A stretch of DNA of 64,000 nucleotides from NCBI GenBank assembly GCA_010093515.1, contig MU001675.1:470908-534907 (forward strand), written 5' to 3'. The DNA is from Lineolata rhizophorae. Its lineage: Eukaryota; Ascomycota; Dothideomycetes; Lineolatales; Lineolataceae. The notes under the pieces were generated by a model. The model ran no database searches, was not told the origin of the DNA, and was given only the letters and a program-made list of their open reading frames with translations. The translations under genes were made by a program, and so were the position numbers. Shown here piece after piece: positions 48,501-61,835 of this stretch (position 1 is its first letter; each line of letters starts with the position of its first letter).

Positions 48501-51500
48501 ACAGGTACCGTACGCGCGGATTGACCCGTATCGTTCCCTTCCCAGTCCGAGTGCCCCTCCGGACGCCTGTGCGTGAAGCCTGCGTGTGGCGGCGCGTCGT
48601 TGGCAGCCGCGACATCGCCCGTCTTGTCAACAACGACAAGGTTGCTCCGCCAGCCCACCTATCCCGGCCGTAGATCTCCACAAAACCGAGCTCTCGACGA
48701 AGCTTGCCCCGTTCCTCCCCCCGAACCCTCCCTCCCCGCTGCTGTGGGGCGGTGCTAGGGGGCCACATCCTTCCAGGGCTTCGGCAGCCCCCCTCCACCC
48801 CTGCTTTTCCCCGCGCTCTGATAGGCCCGCCGCCACGAACCTTCCAAATAACCTACCCGCCGCCAAGTCGCTCCGTCTGCCGGAGGAGGAGCAAAACGTT
48901 ATCTCCTGAAACACTTCTCCGCCTGCGCGCCGCTTCCGTCATGGGCAATGGACACGTTGTTTTCGCTTGTCTGATCTTTTTGGCCTCGCCCTCCGCCAAC
49001 GATCCCGCTGCTACCTGACCGGGCCACCCGGTCCAATAGTCCCCTCCACTCGTCGCCGCCGTCCTGCCTCTCCCACCAGTCCGCCCAACCCGCCCGTCCG
49101 CGCTGCTTCCCGCTCTTTCCCCTGCCACGGCCCACCATCCTGCAGCACCGTGCTCCGTACCGCGCGGTAAGTTTAATGAAATACCGTTTCGCTGGGGAGG
49201 GCCGTCCAAATCAACCATGCCTTCCCGAGCAAGGGCGCCACGCCACCCCTTTTCGGACAGAGCAAAGGAGGGGGAGGCGTCAAGCTCTGTCCAGCCTCTC
49301 GCCCGTGCGTGCCGAACCACCCGCACTGCGCCATTGCGCCGTTTCGAAGGTGTGGAATTAATGAAAACTAGGGCGTTCCGTTTCATTCCAGTGACTCGCC
49401 ATCGTGTCGCGAATCGCGACAATGTCGCTTCAACAAGCTTAGCTCAAGGGGCCACTCGAGGAAACATGCAACACCCAAGTCTGAACCGCTGCCCTTCGCG
49501 ACAAGCTCCAACCAGCACCGGATGTACCACCAATCCATCAATCGAGCGAGATACGAGATCCTTCACCTGAGTCATCTCGCCCTATTCTTTTTTTTTTTTG
49601 CCAGCTGCCTAAACAGAGTTCGACGCCGGCGGTGAGTGATAAATCTTCCCTAGCACACGGGACTGTGGATCAATATTTCCCAGCACCCTTTCCGGGAACC
49701 GGCTAGCCTGGGCGGGCCAAACAGGCACTTGGCTCAGAGCTACTTCGGCTTCTATCATGACAGCTTAACCTAAAGACGGAACAGAATTAATAATGAAACA
49801 ATGTTCGGTACGAACCTGGGAACCCAGCAGAATGGCCCGGGGTTATTGAGCTCGTCACCAGGTTCGACCGAACGCGGGCAGCCGAACACAGACCCCCTCC
49901 CCAATGCACACCGAGATGGATGACGAACTCGACGAGCATTCAACTCAAGCACTATCACTGAACGTTCAGCCACCCCGTTCGGCTCGTCCGCCGTCCTCGC
50001 GATAACTGGGGCGGGGGAAGAGTCTCAGCGACGATCCGTAATATTGATCTGAGCCTTGGCATCCTCTGCGCTCACACCTCTAAGCCAGTCGCATCACGCC
50101 AATTGCTGGCCTTGCTAGTGTGGGAAGTACAATCGGAGTAGTACGGTAAGCCGACCAGATGTATCCGAAGTCCTTGTGCGAAGACTTCCATTCCAGGCAA
50201 CAGGATCAGACATTCGAGACGCGGCGTGCAATGCCAACTGGACGAGAACAATGATGATCGAGATCATGGAAGTGGTATTTGAAATTCTCGCGAAGAGGAA
50301 GAGACAGTGGTTTGAACTGGCAATTCGCAGGTTGACGATGGCGACGAGCGCGGCCTTGAAGTACCAGAGTGACTTTCGCATCCCCAAATTAATTTCCGTG
50401 AAGATCAACGCATCTCCACCGAGATCGTCCGCTCTAGGTCAAGTTCAGAATGGGCAAACAGGGTCCTGGGGAACGGAATGGACGCTTGGCCGCGTTTGGC
50501 GAACTGTGAAGTCGGGTCCCCAACGGAGCGTCCTATTGGCCGCCCACAATGTTGAGACGAGGACGCAGCGGAGGAAAATAAGTAACGACTTCCATCGGGC
50601 TGCATCGTCGTGGAATGCCGTTCTTTTCGGGCGATTGCTAGAGAACGAGCGCCGTTCCTCGGATCGAAATGGGCCTGGGCGCTCGTGGACCGTCCGGGGG
50701 TATCATGGGCCGCATGTCGCTATCACAATAGAATCTGCATCTATTGCTGTACAATTTATTGGGTGGCTGGTGCGCTATGCGCCACGGAACAGTCATGATA
50801 TCACAGCCTATGACATGGCGCGCTTAGACAACAGGACCCTGGCTGGGCGAATGTCATGGGCTGACCTCTGGAGAGGGGACTACAGCGGGACTTTGGACAT
50901 GCACTATGCACACGGCTGTTCCTCTTTTTTTTTTTTTTTTGGTGGTTTCTTGTGAACGCTAGCCTTGTTCTTTTCTTTCCTCATCCAAGATGCCCGGAAC
51001 ACACGGGCCCGGGAATTCTCCGGGCAGGGTAGCACGGTATGGTAAGATGTCTGCATTCGGTATCTCTATGTAGCCGCGAAAGGAAAAGGCAAGGGAAAAA
51101 GAGGCTGCCTGTGTTGCTGCGGGTTTGACTAGAGAGGCCCGGGAATCCGGGCGGACTCCACAGCGACGGGGCGCAGTGGCTGGCCTGCTGGGCCCCCGGG
51201 GAGTCGCGCTCCTCATCCGTCGCCTCTGCCCGAGCTTCCTCCACCAACCGGCCGCAAACGTCGGAGCGGAGGTCGCGGGTACTGATGCGCGCCAGGCTGC
51301 TCGCGCGCATCGTCAGCTCCGATGGTGCTTCGCCTTCCCACGCCCCACGATATCCCCGACTGCTGCAACGACGCCGGCGAGTGGACACTGGTGTCTCCGG
51401 GTACTCCGTAGCGAAGTCCCCGTCGCACGCGCGGCCAGCTGGCACGCCATCTTGCAATCGCCTTGAGGAGCCCGGCGACGGATGGGCCTGCTGCAGGCCC

Positions 51501-54500
51501 GCGGACGGGTCTCGTTGGTTGCGGCGTGCGGCGGCGACTTTGACAGATGAACACGCAGGGAGGGGTCCTGCTGCTTCTCCCGAGGCCCCAATCGCCTTTC
51601 CCAGGACTGGGTCGCTGGGTCCGAGCCAGGTCTCGCGGCCGAAGCGGACTATGTACGTCGACGACGACGGGGGTGGGGAGAGAGCAGAGTCGAGCGACGA
51701 CGGACGAAGTTGTCGCAGGGCCACAAAAGCGACAGCTTCACTGGCGATTACTGATGGTGGATCCGATCTATGGAGTGCCTTAGCAACTACTACGTAAGGC
51801 CGGACATTGCCCTTGGCGTGCTCTACGCTAGGTACGCAGTACATAGGTACTTCGCCGACCAACCTCAGACCAGAGTACCTAAAAGGCCAGCACCATTCTT
51901 AGTGGTCGAAGGCTTTGCTGTTATAGGAATGCTTGCGCACTCCACTACTGTACAGATGCTAGGGCTACTATACCTATGCTGCCTATACTACCAGACCTGG
52001 TACATGATGACATACATGCATACATGGTAGGTAATGGACAAACTGCCGGATTGGCCTTTCCTGGATCACCCCAGGCGGCCCTATCCTTCAACTACATCAG
52101 GAGGACGAAAACACTGGGGCTTGTGGACCAGCACAGGGTGCGTTTCCGGTTAGTGGAGGCACGACAGCGACCAACTGCAGCGGAAACGGTATCTCACTGC
52201 ATCATCGCTTACGCCGCGCACTCAGGGCCTCGACGGGGCTTTTTGGCGTCAACGTCACGACTCGAAAATTCAATTTTCATTCGGACAAAAAAAAGCTTGG
52301 GGCAATTCTTCCGCCTTGTGCTTTGCTTGGCGCCGGAACCGCCGCTCAGGGTGCTGCTACTGGGTTCGATCCCCATGCTTGAGCGGGCCTTAAGTTACCG
52401 CTCTTGCTTCTTTTCAATGCTCACCGTTGGCCGGGGCCCTGGCTCGCCTCGACCGTTTGTGGCTGGAAGGAAGCAGAGAAATTGGCTTCCTCGTGTCCCG
52501 TTACGAGGGTCAGGCACGGGTTCGCGCGTAAAACTCGAGGGGAGCTCGAAGGCACCAAATCCATGCGAGCCCCTTGATAGGCCCGGCACTCGTAAATCTG
52601 GTCCCTCGCTCCTCGTTTTCTGTGCGCCTTGCGGAGCTGTGAGATAGCCGTTGTCGCCTTCCGCTCCCGCGCCCTGCCTATGCATTACTCGGTTGCGGCA
52701 AAAAGGAGCCCACATCTGCCCTCCTTTTCGAGCCGCCGACCTTATCTCAAACACGAGTCAATATTGGCTGCCGGCGGCTCGTGAACTCGAAGTAGTAAAG
52801 TACCGCCTCCTATACGAAGTGTGCTCCGTATGAAGGAGCGTCAAGGAGTCGCGGCTCCGGCACTGAAGGTTTCTTGGGGGCCCTTTGCGCCCGTGACTCA
52901 GGAATGCAACGGCTGCTCCGGAGAGCTGTAACTGCACAACCTGCCAACAGCTTGTCTAATTGCCACTTCCGGCGACTGGAGACGCTCGCGACGCAGGCGG
53001 CCACCGACTGGAGATATGGTTCCAACAAACCCTAAGTCCGCATGGGTCGAGGGGGTCCAAAAGAAATTCCCTGGTATTCGGATGGTTTGCTTCTCTCGTG
53101 GCCGTGGAGCCCGTTCGACGTCAGCCGCGCAGCGTATGGCCTCCAACCGTCGCGTTGGGCAACACGTCGTTGTCTCGTTTGACGAACCCGCGATGGCATG
53201 ATGTGTACCTTAGACAAACCGCGACCGGGATCACCGCCCATTGCAGAGCAATCGCAACGATGGCCGGAACCGGGAGCGAACTCTCGGAAGCGAGCATTCG
53301 GCCGACAACACCAAATTTTGTGGGGCTCGGCGGGAATAGGTTGGTAATAACTGGGGAAAAGTTGGCCCATCTCACTCGCGTATGTGTGCATCCGGTGCAT
53401 ACATAGGACGGATCCAGGCTAGAGGATGATGGGCAGGCTTAATGCGCTTGATACCGAGGGACAACGTGCAAGGCCTCCGGCAGGGCTGAGTCCAGGACCG
53501 CCGCATCGCTGCGACCTGACTCGCCAGGCGGATCGTAAATCGCAACCGATCCCCCAACGACGCCTCAGCCGCGGGGGCGGTGTCTTAGTCACGACCACAA
53601 TCAACCATCTACGGCGCTCCCGGACTGGACACCCGCCCAGTCTTCCGGAGGGAACACCATGCCACGATACGCACGCCTTTTTTGGGGCCTCACCGGAACG
53701 AGTCCGAGGATGCGGTCGGATTCCTGTAGGTACAGCTGCGGTTCGTGGGAAGGGCAGGCGGTGCCGGTTTAGGACGCGCACGGCCCGTGGCTAGCTCCCG
53801 CTTTGGTGAGCTTCTCGAAGGGCTCGGGGCGGGCGACCAAAATAGATCCTGAGGCTGAAGGGCTGACAGCTTGCCTGGACCCCACGGAACGGGACGCGGT
53901 GACGACGGGACTGCGGGGCGGGGCATCGCGATGGTGAGACATTCTTCGCTTTCCTCGGCGTAAGGCGACGGTGGGCGAGCCTACACCATGCCTGCGCGCA
54001 CGCACTCACACGACCACACCCACGGACGACGCCTAACAAAACACCCGACTCGACCTGCCGCCACCGCGGCCCAGGCAGCCGGCCCAAGGCCCCGCACCGC
54101 CATGCTCGTCTGTTTCACTCGAGCTCGAGGGAACTATGTTTGAAACGCACGACTGCATCGGCCGCCGCGAGTCAAACCAGCCGCGGTCCTCCGGTCGAAA
54201 TCCGAGGGACGGGATCACGCGTGGTGCCGCGCCGTCGGGCAGCGGTTTGAACTCCATCCGGGCAGTGTTGAGTTGCACGGCGAGCAAGTAGGAAGGCCAC
54301 GGAGGCAAAGTAGAGTCAAGTCAAGTCTTGGCGAGCGGGACTCGATTAGGGCTTCTACTCAGCAACCAATAAAGCCGTGCCACCATTCTGCAGCATTGAT
54401 TTCATAATTGCGTCCGTTAATAGGGGCCCTGCTACATACTAGAAGGTCTGAAGTACACTAGTGGCTGCTGTCTCGAAGCTCGGAGAATTTCCGTCCAAGG

Positions 54501-57500
54501 ACTGGGCCAGGTCGAGACGACTTTCCTAGCTACGCAGCAACATGAAACCCCGACAGAATAAATGAAAATCCTACACACCCATTAGAGCATTACGTACCAC
54601 GCTTCTGCGGTTTTCGAGACCTAGTCGCCACTTCCGACGTAGTGTACGGCCACGACGTTGTTCCTGATTCTCTGTACGCCCCCTCACTGAACTAGAGTAG
54701 CAATATAGAAGTGATTTGGAACATAATCACGACATGATTCGCACTCACCGCTCGAGCTTTGTCAGTCGGATCATTGGATCAGTCAACGCGGCCATGCGTC
54801 GGTCTTGTCCGACGCCGTGTCCGCTCTCCTCGCCTCCCGTCAGAGACATACATGCGCGAGAATTGCACAGCAGGAAAGAGTTGCTCCACGCTTGAAAGCT
54901 CCGTAGCGGTATTCGCAACTCGAGCCTGTTCGCTCTCGGAGCGCCTGTCCCGACAAGCGCATGTCGTGCATGATTGCTTTTTCCCAGCTGTCAACCGATG
55001 GTGCATCCTCAGGCGCGTGGCCGCCGCGGCGTTCGATCAATAGACCCATGAGGGCAGATCCTTATCTTCTTTCCGGGCTGCCCGTCGCACGGCGCGCACG
55101 CAAACGACGCCGTGAAACATCTCCATACAATAAAACGTGTGCATGAACGTGGTCGGTGTGTCGTCACGGGTCCAGCTCGCTGGGAGTTCCCCCATGCTGT
55201 GTGACGATGGCGGTTCGCCAATGAACAGAGACGCCACCTTGTTGAGACGTGACGCAGACTTCCAGAAGCAGAGACCTCGAGCCTTCACCGAGTCTCAATC
55301 GAGTCTCAAGCGAGTGGTACATATTGTTCTACAGAGACAAAGGCGTAGAAGGCTCGGGTACTACAATATACAACTTCTGAGTCTGTTCATTCTCGATCTT
55401 CTACGTCAGCCATTGGTAACTCCTCGCACGTAGTCAGATGTAGACGACAGTGCTCTTCCGACGCCACTTCGTCCATTGGTATGAACTGCAGCTGAAAGTT
55501 CTCGAGAAGACTTCGCGTATGTAGGTCTTCAACTAGTTAGCTCGTGTATTCTTCGCGTTCGCTTCCGACTTCCGGTTAAAGTGTGGTGTTGAGGAATGAT
55601 TGGATTCCGGTAGCTTTGCATTACAATCACAGCAGCTGAAATCACCACAATCTCTAAGCCCGCCGACAAGCACTCAAATGCTGATTTCTAATGTTGACAA
55701 ATGCCCAGTGCTTGAGTGCCAGGCGTGATTTTTCATGTGAATTTTCACTTTGGCCAAAATAAATGAAGCGCTTGGCAGTCGTCTGATATACACCACCACA
55801 AACAAAACACTGCCCAACCCCGTCCCCGACCCTGATACAAAACAGAATAAACCGGGCAGTTACGCTTTGTCGCAGCGCCCTCATTCTTGGGACATGGATC
55901 TACAATGCATATTCAGCCTAAGTAACCTGTATCGTAGATCTCAGGCACGGTCATTCCGAGCGGGCCGAGCCGTATTAATATATAATACGGGATTTCTGAA
56001 TCAATAATCAACCACATATCAGTACGAATGCAGATGCAGGCACCTCCTTATCCCGCATAGATTGAGCTGCAGAGAAACATGCACAGAATGATCCCGAAAT
56101 ACTGTGTTGAGTTCAATGAGTTCAAAGTAAACTATCCGATGAATACAAAGGGAGGGTTTACAAAACTGGAAAGGAAAACTTATAAAATTGGAAAAGAATA
56201 TCACCTTGCTAAATTCAAAAACATAACTTCAGTTACAAATTTGCTCGGGAGATTTCTCTACGTTTCCAGCTCTCTTTCTACAACATATGGTGCAGTAGAG
56301 GGAGTACAAAGCTTCAAGTTCTGGTATACTTGCGACTGAAGACGTCCCTAGCAACTTAAACTCGCAGGCCATTCTACACAATCGCTATGAATATATTCTT
56401 GGAGTTTATGACACGATCAAAGCTTAGGAACTCATGTTGAATGTAAACATGAACGTAGCTACTCTACGAAGTCATTAATGCAGCGGAATGATACTAAAAC
56501 CATAATTGCACTTACGACTTACTGATGTATCAATCATTAATGTGGCATGATCAACTTTGATTCGAAACTTACCATGCACGATTTTAGCTCAACGCTACCA
56601 AGATGTCACACTCGTAATTTTACTTTCGGGGGAGCTAGGCATAGATAGCATGAATGCAGATACCAGTGGGCACGCGTTAAGGGTTGCGTGCAAGAGGAGA
56701 TGAATTCCAAATAACAAAGTCAGCCCTGAATGTCCATGAACCGAGCAGATCTAGTAAAAATCGACGGACTTCGTGATATAATTGATTGAGTTTGATTCTC
56801 TCTACATACACCCACGCAGTTGGGACGCAAGACGCCAGTGCGCCGGATCGTCTCAGGGGATTGTACCAAGGTCAAGCATCCGCTACGTCGGAATGTTGGG
56901 CCGCATGTCTCCTCCGAATACCGGGGGAATTAACCATAAAGGTAGTATGTTCTTTACTTGGCTAGGCTTTGCGTAGAGCTTGGTCTGATGCGATTTCACA
57001 TGTCGATGTTCGCCAGGACTTGAAAATTTTGGATTAGTATCAGATATACATTCGTTGAAGCGATGTTGTTGGGGCGCCGTGGAATTGAATTGACATTCGA
57101 TTTTCTCACTTTTCAACGACGGTGGCATCCCAACAGATGGCGCACTAGGCGGTAAGACTCTTAGTCCGTTAATATGCGTACGCCTAGTGCTCGCCACAAC
57201 GCTAGGGTGAGCAACGGTCTGCAAGTCTACTCACACCTAGCCAGAACAACCCAACATCCCACGTCCGTAGGGCAACCATAATGAGCCATGATATAGAAAC
57301 TGCAAGGCGAGGAGTGTAGAGGCCCCGACTGATCGACGGGGGCGTCGAACTGCAGTCATGATATGTCTCACTGCGTAGTCTTGGCTGCATTCAAGTAAAT
57401 AACTATTCGAACATCAAGCGCCCAGAATGTCAAGTATATGCAGAGCTAACGGCCCTATATGGCACTTCGGACATCTACTACACCGGTGCTTCGTACATGT

Positions 57501-59350
57501 TTAACATCTGTGACATGGACATGGCCATTGGCTGGCGCGGGCCTATCCGGGAATGTTCCAGAGCTCCCGTCAACCAAATATCCTAGTCCGCCTATACCGT
57601 TTGGGGAGCGGAGCTTGCCATGGTAAAGCTCGACCCTGAGTTTGAAAGACGATCAACCGGCCCCCGTTCGGTTTCCGGGGAGGCCCAAGAGAGAGTGTGC
57701 TGGGCTGCCGGGTGCAGTAGTTCCCTAACAATTGGGAAAGGAGGTCCCACTAAACCCGGACCACGATGCCTTTATGAGCTGCAATGTATTTGTTTGAACA
57801 TCAGATCATGCAGAACGCGCAGTGATAAGCAAAAGTAGCACAGGCATAGTTGTTTCTGGGGGGCGAACGATTTTCGAACACTCTATATACAGCTGGCGCC
57901 TATTTAATTATTGCGTTCAATCCCAGTAAAAGCACAATATAGGACACCCCCGTCCAAATACCAAGCCCTTGGTCCGAAGGGTCCACGATCCACGCAACTC
58001 GCTAGGGGCCCGGTTTGCGGCCTAGGGGTATCAACCGTATACGGAACGTTGTTGGGGTACGTAGATGAACGCCAGACCAGCCCGGGCCATTGGATATGCG
58101 CCAGCACTTTGAACGCGTCGCCCTGCGGCCTAGGCGATGAGGACGATGCAAATTGCCCCATGTTTCCCATACAACGACGGCTAGGGCAAAAGCTGAAAAG
58201 CCATCCGGCGTTGGGGGCGCGCTGGCGCTCTACGTAGGTGGCTGGACGTGACGCGCGGGAAAAAAAAAGACCCCCCACCTGCTCGGAAACATCGCTTTGG
58301 CGCGGCCGGGATCGAGATCGGCGGGCAGGATTAAAATGAGGCTAAAGTAGCCTAGCAGCCACAAGCGTGCGCCGCGCGCCCTCCTACCGAGGATGATTGG
58401 TGAACTTGATTCTAAGCGTAAATGAAGCGGCTGGGGGGCAAGCGAGAAGAGGCGTGCGGATTGCGTGCAGCTCGCCTGCTGAGGAACCACTCGCGGAGGC
58501 CGAAGGGTTGGAAGTGTGGTGACATGGGTGGCGTTTTAATTAATTGAGGCAGCTTTTCATCTGACTGCGTCTACAATTTGTCAATGCCAGCCGCCTTGCG
58601 CCTTTCAGATTCCTGTCTTTGGACGTGGTGATGCCTGCGGCCATGTGGTGGTTTCCGTTTTGAGCGCCGCCCAGCGGACGCCCGGTGCAGATCAACACCA
58701 CTGTCGGGGCCACGGACATGCTAGAATATAAACACGCGCTAGGCGGCTGCCTAGTGGAAAGCGAAGGCCTCTTCCCTCCTTCCTCCACCCCGGTCGAGCG
58801 AAAAAACACCGGCGTTTGCACCCTTTGACGTTGGACTTGCAACGAGCGCCACGGAAAATCTCTGACAACCCAAGGATCGCAGACTATTCTGTGTGCCTCG
58901 TATACACTCTATGACGCTCTTAAGCTGCCCACCAACGGCATGTGAATTGCTTTGCTGCCTCATGTAGGTCCCCGACGGAAAGTTCTTCACATCCTGCAGG
59001 TACACTTTTCTTCTATCCAAGTGAGAACGGGCCGAGTTTCCGTTGTACCTGCGCATGTTAAGAAACCACAACGGATGAATAGTCGAAAGAACCACCACTT
59101 GAGAAATTCACCGCACACATGTAGAAGGTTTGCACTGAGATGCGTGTTGCTATTAGTTGGCCCATTAAGGAACGTGGTTGGCCTGTAGGCGACCGGCAAA
59201 ATCACAAATGCAGAGGAACCCGATGATGACTGCATAGCGCATATATACAGAGAATCACCCTATGCCATGATAAAATCAAAACCAAAAACCCCCAGATGCC
59301 CGAAAAAGAAATTCGTGATGGTATCTCTTGAAACAGTACGCGCCTTCACC
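45591..59350. other. Gene desert of 13.8 kb beyond the melanin regulator
   Basis: No supportable gene. 45591-46150 is the regulator's promoter, with a possible TATA (TATATGG, 45689-45695). 46150-49560 and 51000-54350 are GC-rich, with many overlapping chance frames (50981-51862 minus is the longest). 50176-50408 and 53121-53375 have faintly protein-like frames without a recognised family. 54400-57900 is AT-richer. TAGGTA/TACCTA motifs recur near 46438, 47161, 47330, 47807, 48193, 51827 and 52025. No polyketide synthase motif is present in the translations I could inspect. Confidence 0.6.
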
Positions 59351-61835
59351 TTATGAGCCGCCATCGATCTGATCCACAACGTTGTTGGCAGAGTAAATCT
59401 CCCAGTCAGCGCAGGTTTGAGGCATGATGTCCGGGATCGGGTTGATCTGGTCCGGTTGGGTCTACGGAAATAATTAGTATCTTGTTTTGGTGTTGGTTCT
59501 TTAACTGTCACACTTACAATCACCGTCATGCTGAGGCCTCCGCTAAGGTGCCAGGCGACGTGGCAGTGGAAAGGCCAAGCGCCGGGATTGTTGGCTTCAA
59601 TCTGCATGACCATGTAACCGGATGCGGGCAGGATGTGGGTATCACGCCGCGTCGGGTTGCTGTTCTCTGGGACGGATCCCGGGTAAGAACCTTCGCCTTC
59701 AGCCAGCACATAGAAGTCGTGCCCTGGTCGCGCTAATGTTAGCAAGAAGTGAAAGCTGAGAGCTGTGGGATTCAGAGGAGCAGGGCCAGCTTACCATGAA
59801 GATGGAACGGATGCACGAAAGGAGTAAGGTTCTCGAGGACGAACCGAACGCTGGAGTTCGAGCCGTAGTTGTACGCGTTCCATTCCTCTGGATACGAGAA
59901 GTTGCCCTCAGCTGCGAGGAAAAGCACTGGGTGATTGAAGTTCGCGTGGTATGCGACATTATTCATTTGCCACTCGGGATGGCCAGTCTCGTTGATGGTC
60001 TGGTTGACAGTGATGAACTGCGTGAAGGAAGGCTCGCTGGGAGTCATCGGGAACACCGGCACAGTCTGGGTGAGAGGATCGTTGGTGCACCTATCCAAAG
60101 TAACGCTGCTACGGGTCGTCGGGACCGAATCAACGTCGGCGTCGTCGTAGTAAATGGCCGCGACCGCTTGACCGTGTTCGGTACCACCGCAGGCATCGTT
60201 AGTGCCTGGCAGGAGGGTGGCACGCATCCACACAGCAGCATCGGACTCGGCGTTGGCTTCGACGAGAACATCAGTCCGTTGCGCGACCTGTGAAACTTGT
60301 AAGCCAACATGATTCAGGACCATGCAATTGCTTTCGTGGACGAGAAACATACACCGAGAGTTACAACATCGGTCTCGTATGGCTCAAGCGGTACGAAGTC
60401 ATGAGCAATGACCTTCATGGTATGGCCGTCAATGGAAAACTTCTGGACGCCATCGGCACCAGTGTTCATGAGCCGCAGGCGGTGAGTCTTGCCCTTCTTG
60501 AACTTGAACTTAGACAGATTCGCAGGCTCGCAGCTGTAGCTGCTGTTCTGGGGGAGGCTTGAGCAGTCAAAAGTGTTCCGGCCATTGATCAGGTTGTTGT
60601 CTGACTTGGGCGGGAGTTTCGATAACTGTGATCACGTGATTAGTCACTGAAAAGTGAACCTTATCAACCGTACTTACATCAGTGCCCACGACATCCTGCA
60701 CGATCTCAAAGTAAGGCTCGTGATACCAATCCGTAAGCACCACAGGGCCAATGTCAATGTCGTAATCTTCCTGAGAAGGACCATAGATCACAATGGGACC
60801 TTGCACACCGCCGTTGTACTGAGCGGAATAATGGCTAAGCACACAAAGGTCAGCAACAATCTGTTGTCAGGCACACACGAAAAACAAAGGAACGACTGAG
60901 GCGTACCTGTGCCACCAGGAAGTGCCGTACAGGTCCGCCCGGAATCGGTACGTGAAGGAAGAGCCAGGAGCGATGGGGCATTGCTACGGAGCGTCAGTAA
61001 GCGGGGACGAAGTTGGCGATGGCCAATTAACATACTCCAATACTGGGCACACCGTCGTACCAAGGAGTGTCCTTCTGGAGCATTCCGTGCCTGCGCAATA
61101 GATTAGCCCTCGAACGGATGGAAGTGAAGTAGACGAATCATGAATTTACGGACCAATGCACGGAAGTCCCCTCCTCGGGGCCGGTGATATCGTTGTGCAC
61201 CACGACTTCGATCCAGTCCCCCCAGTTGGCCTCGATCGTCGGCCCGGGAAACTGACCGTTCACCAAGATGGCATCCCTGTCGATGCCGTCGGGAGCTACC
61301 ACCGCACGTGCGATCTACGTGGGCGTCGTCAGACACAAATGCGTTGTATCACGACAATAGGTCAAGCACTTACAGTGAAGTCATAGTGCCGAGTTACACC
61401 CGTGTTGGGGATGTCGGCCGGGTCTGAACTGCAGTCCCTTGGAAGAAGTTAGCTTGCCACGTTCTACGGCATGGAAGCTGAGTGGACGCATGCAATGTTC
61501 ACTCACCTCGAGCCCCACGGGAAGCCATCGGGCATGGGCTGAAAAGAGGTACAGCATGTTAGCATGGCAGGTCTATAGGCCCTCAAGAACCCAAACGGGT
61601 TTCTCCCCGCATTCAGGCGCACCGCGATCGACAGAATTAGGGAATCCGTACGTTGTTGGTGAGGCAAGTGGGGAACTCTGGCATATCTAGGGTTCCATAT
61701 TGAGAGTTTCCTGCGCAGAATTAGGACAGGGTCACAGCCCGACGATAGATGATTTGACGGACCAACTTGTCGGATGGGATCAATTGCTGCAGTGATCCCT
61801 GTCACGTTCCTGATTACGTGCCAAACGGACGGCAT
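59351..61835 (-). CDS. Multicopper oxidase (laccase / dihydrogeodin-oxidase-like)
   Basis: Twelve exons (61835-61763, 61710-61652, 61538-61507, 61437-61374, 61314-61154, 61090-61036, 60983-60907, 60834-60678, 60625-60353, 60287-59795, 59723-59518, 59461-59351) total 1,761 nt and 586 residues, and all phases close. All four copper motifs are present: HWHG (129-132), HSH (173-175), HPFHLHGHDF (476-485) and HCHVAWH (534-540), with Leu545 at the axial type-1 position. It oxidises phenols with four-electron reduction of oxygen. The N-terminal [11 protein letters not shown] and [11 protein letters not shown] fit the ascomycete dihydrogeodin-oxidase/laccase branch. The C terminus ends DQIDGGS, without the DSGL tail of classical ascomycete laccases. 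Two introns use the rare donor GTCCGT. No obvious signal peptide is encoded at this start, so the first exon is the least certain part. Confidence 0.92.

Noticed and set aside
50981-51862. 293-codon minus-strand open frame in the gene desert
   Set aside because: Overlapped by open frames on the other strand (51285-51797), with no recognisable motif; typical of GC-rich non-coding DNA.
52340-52400. tRNA-like B-box (GGGTTCGATCCCC)
   Set aside because: No matching A-box or cloverleaf could be built around it.
45591-59350. Hidden melanin PKS
   Set aside because: No ketosynthase, acyltransferase or carrier-protein motif seen in any translated frame.
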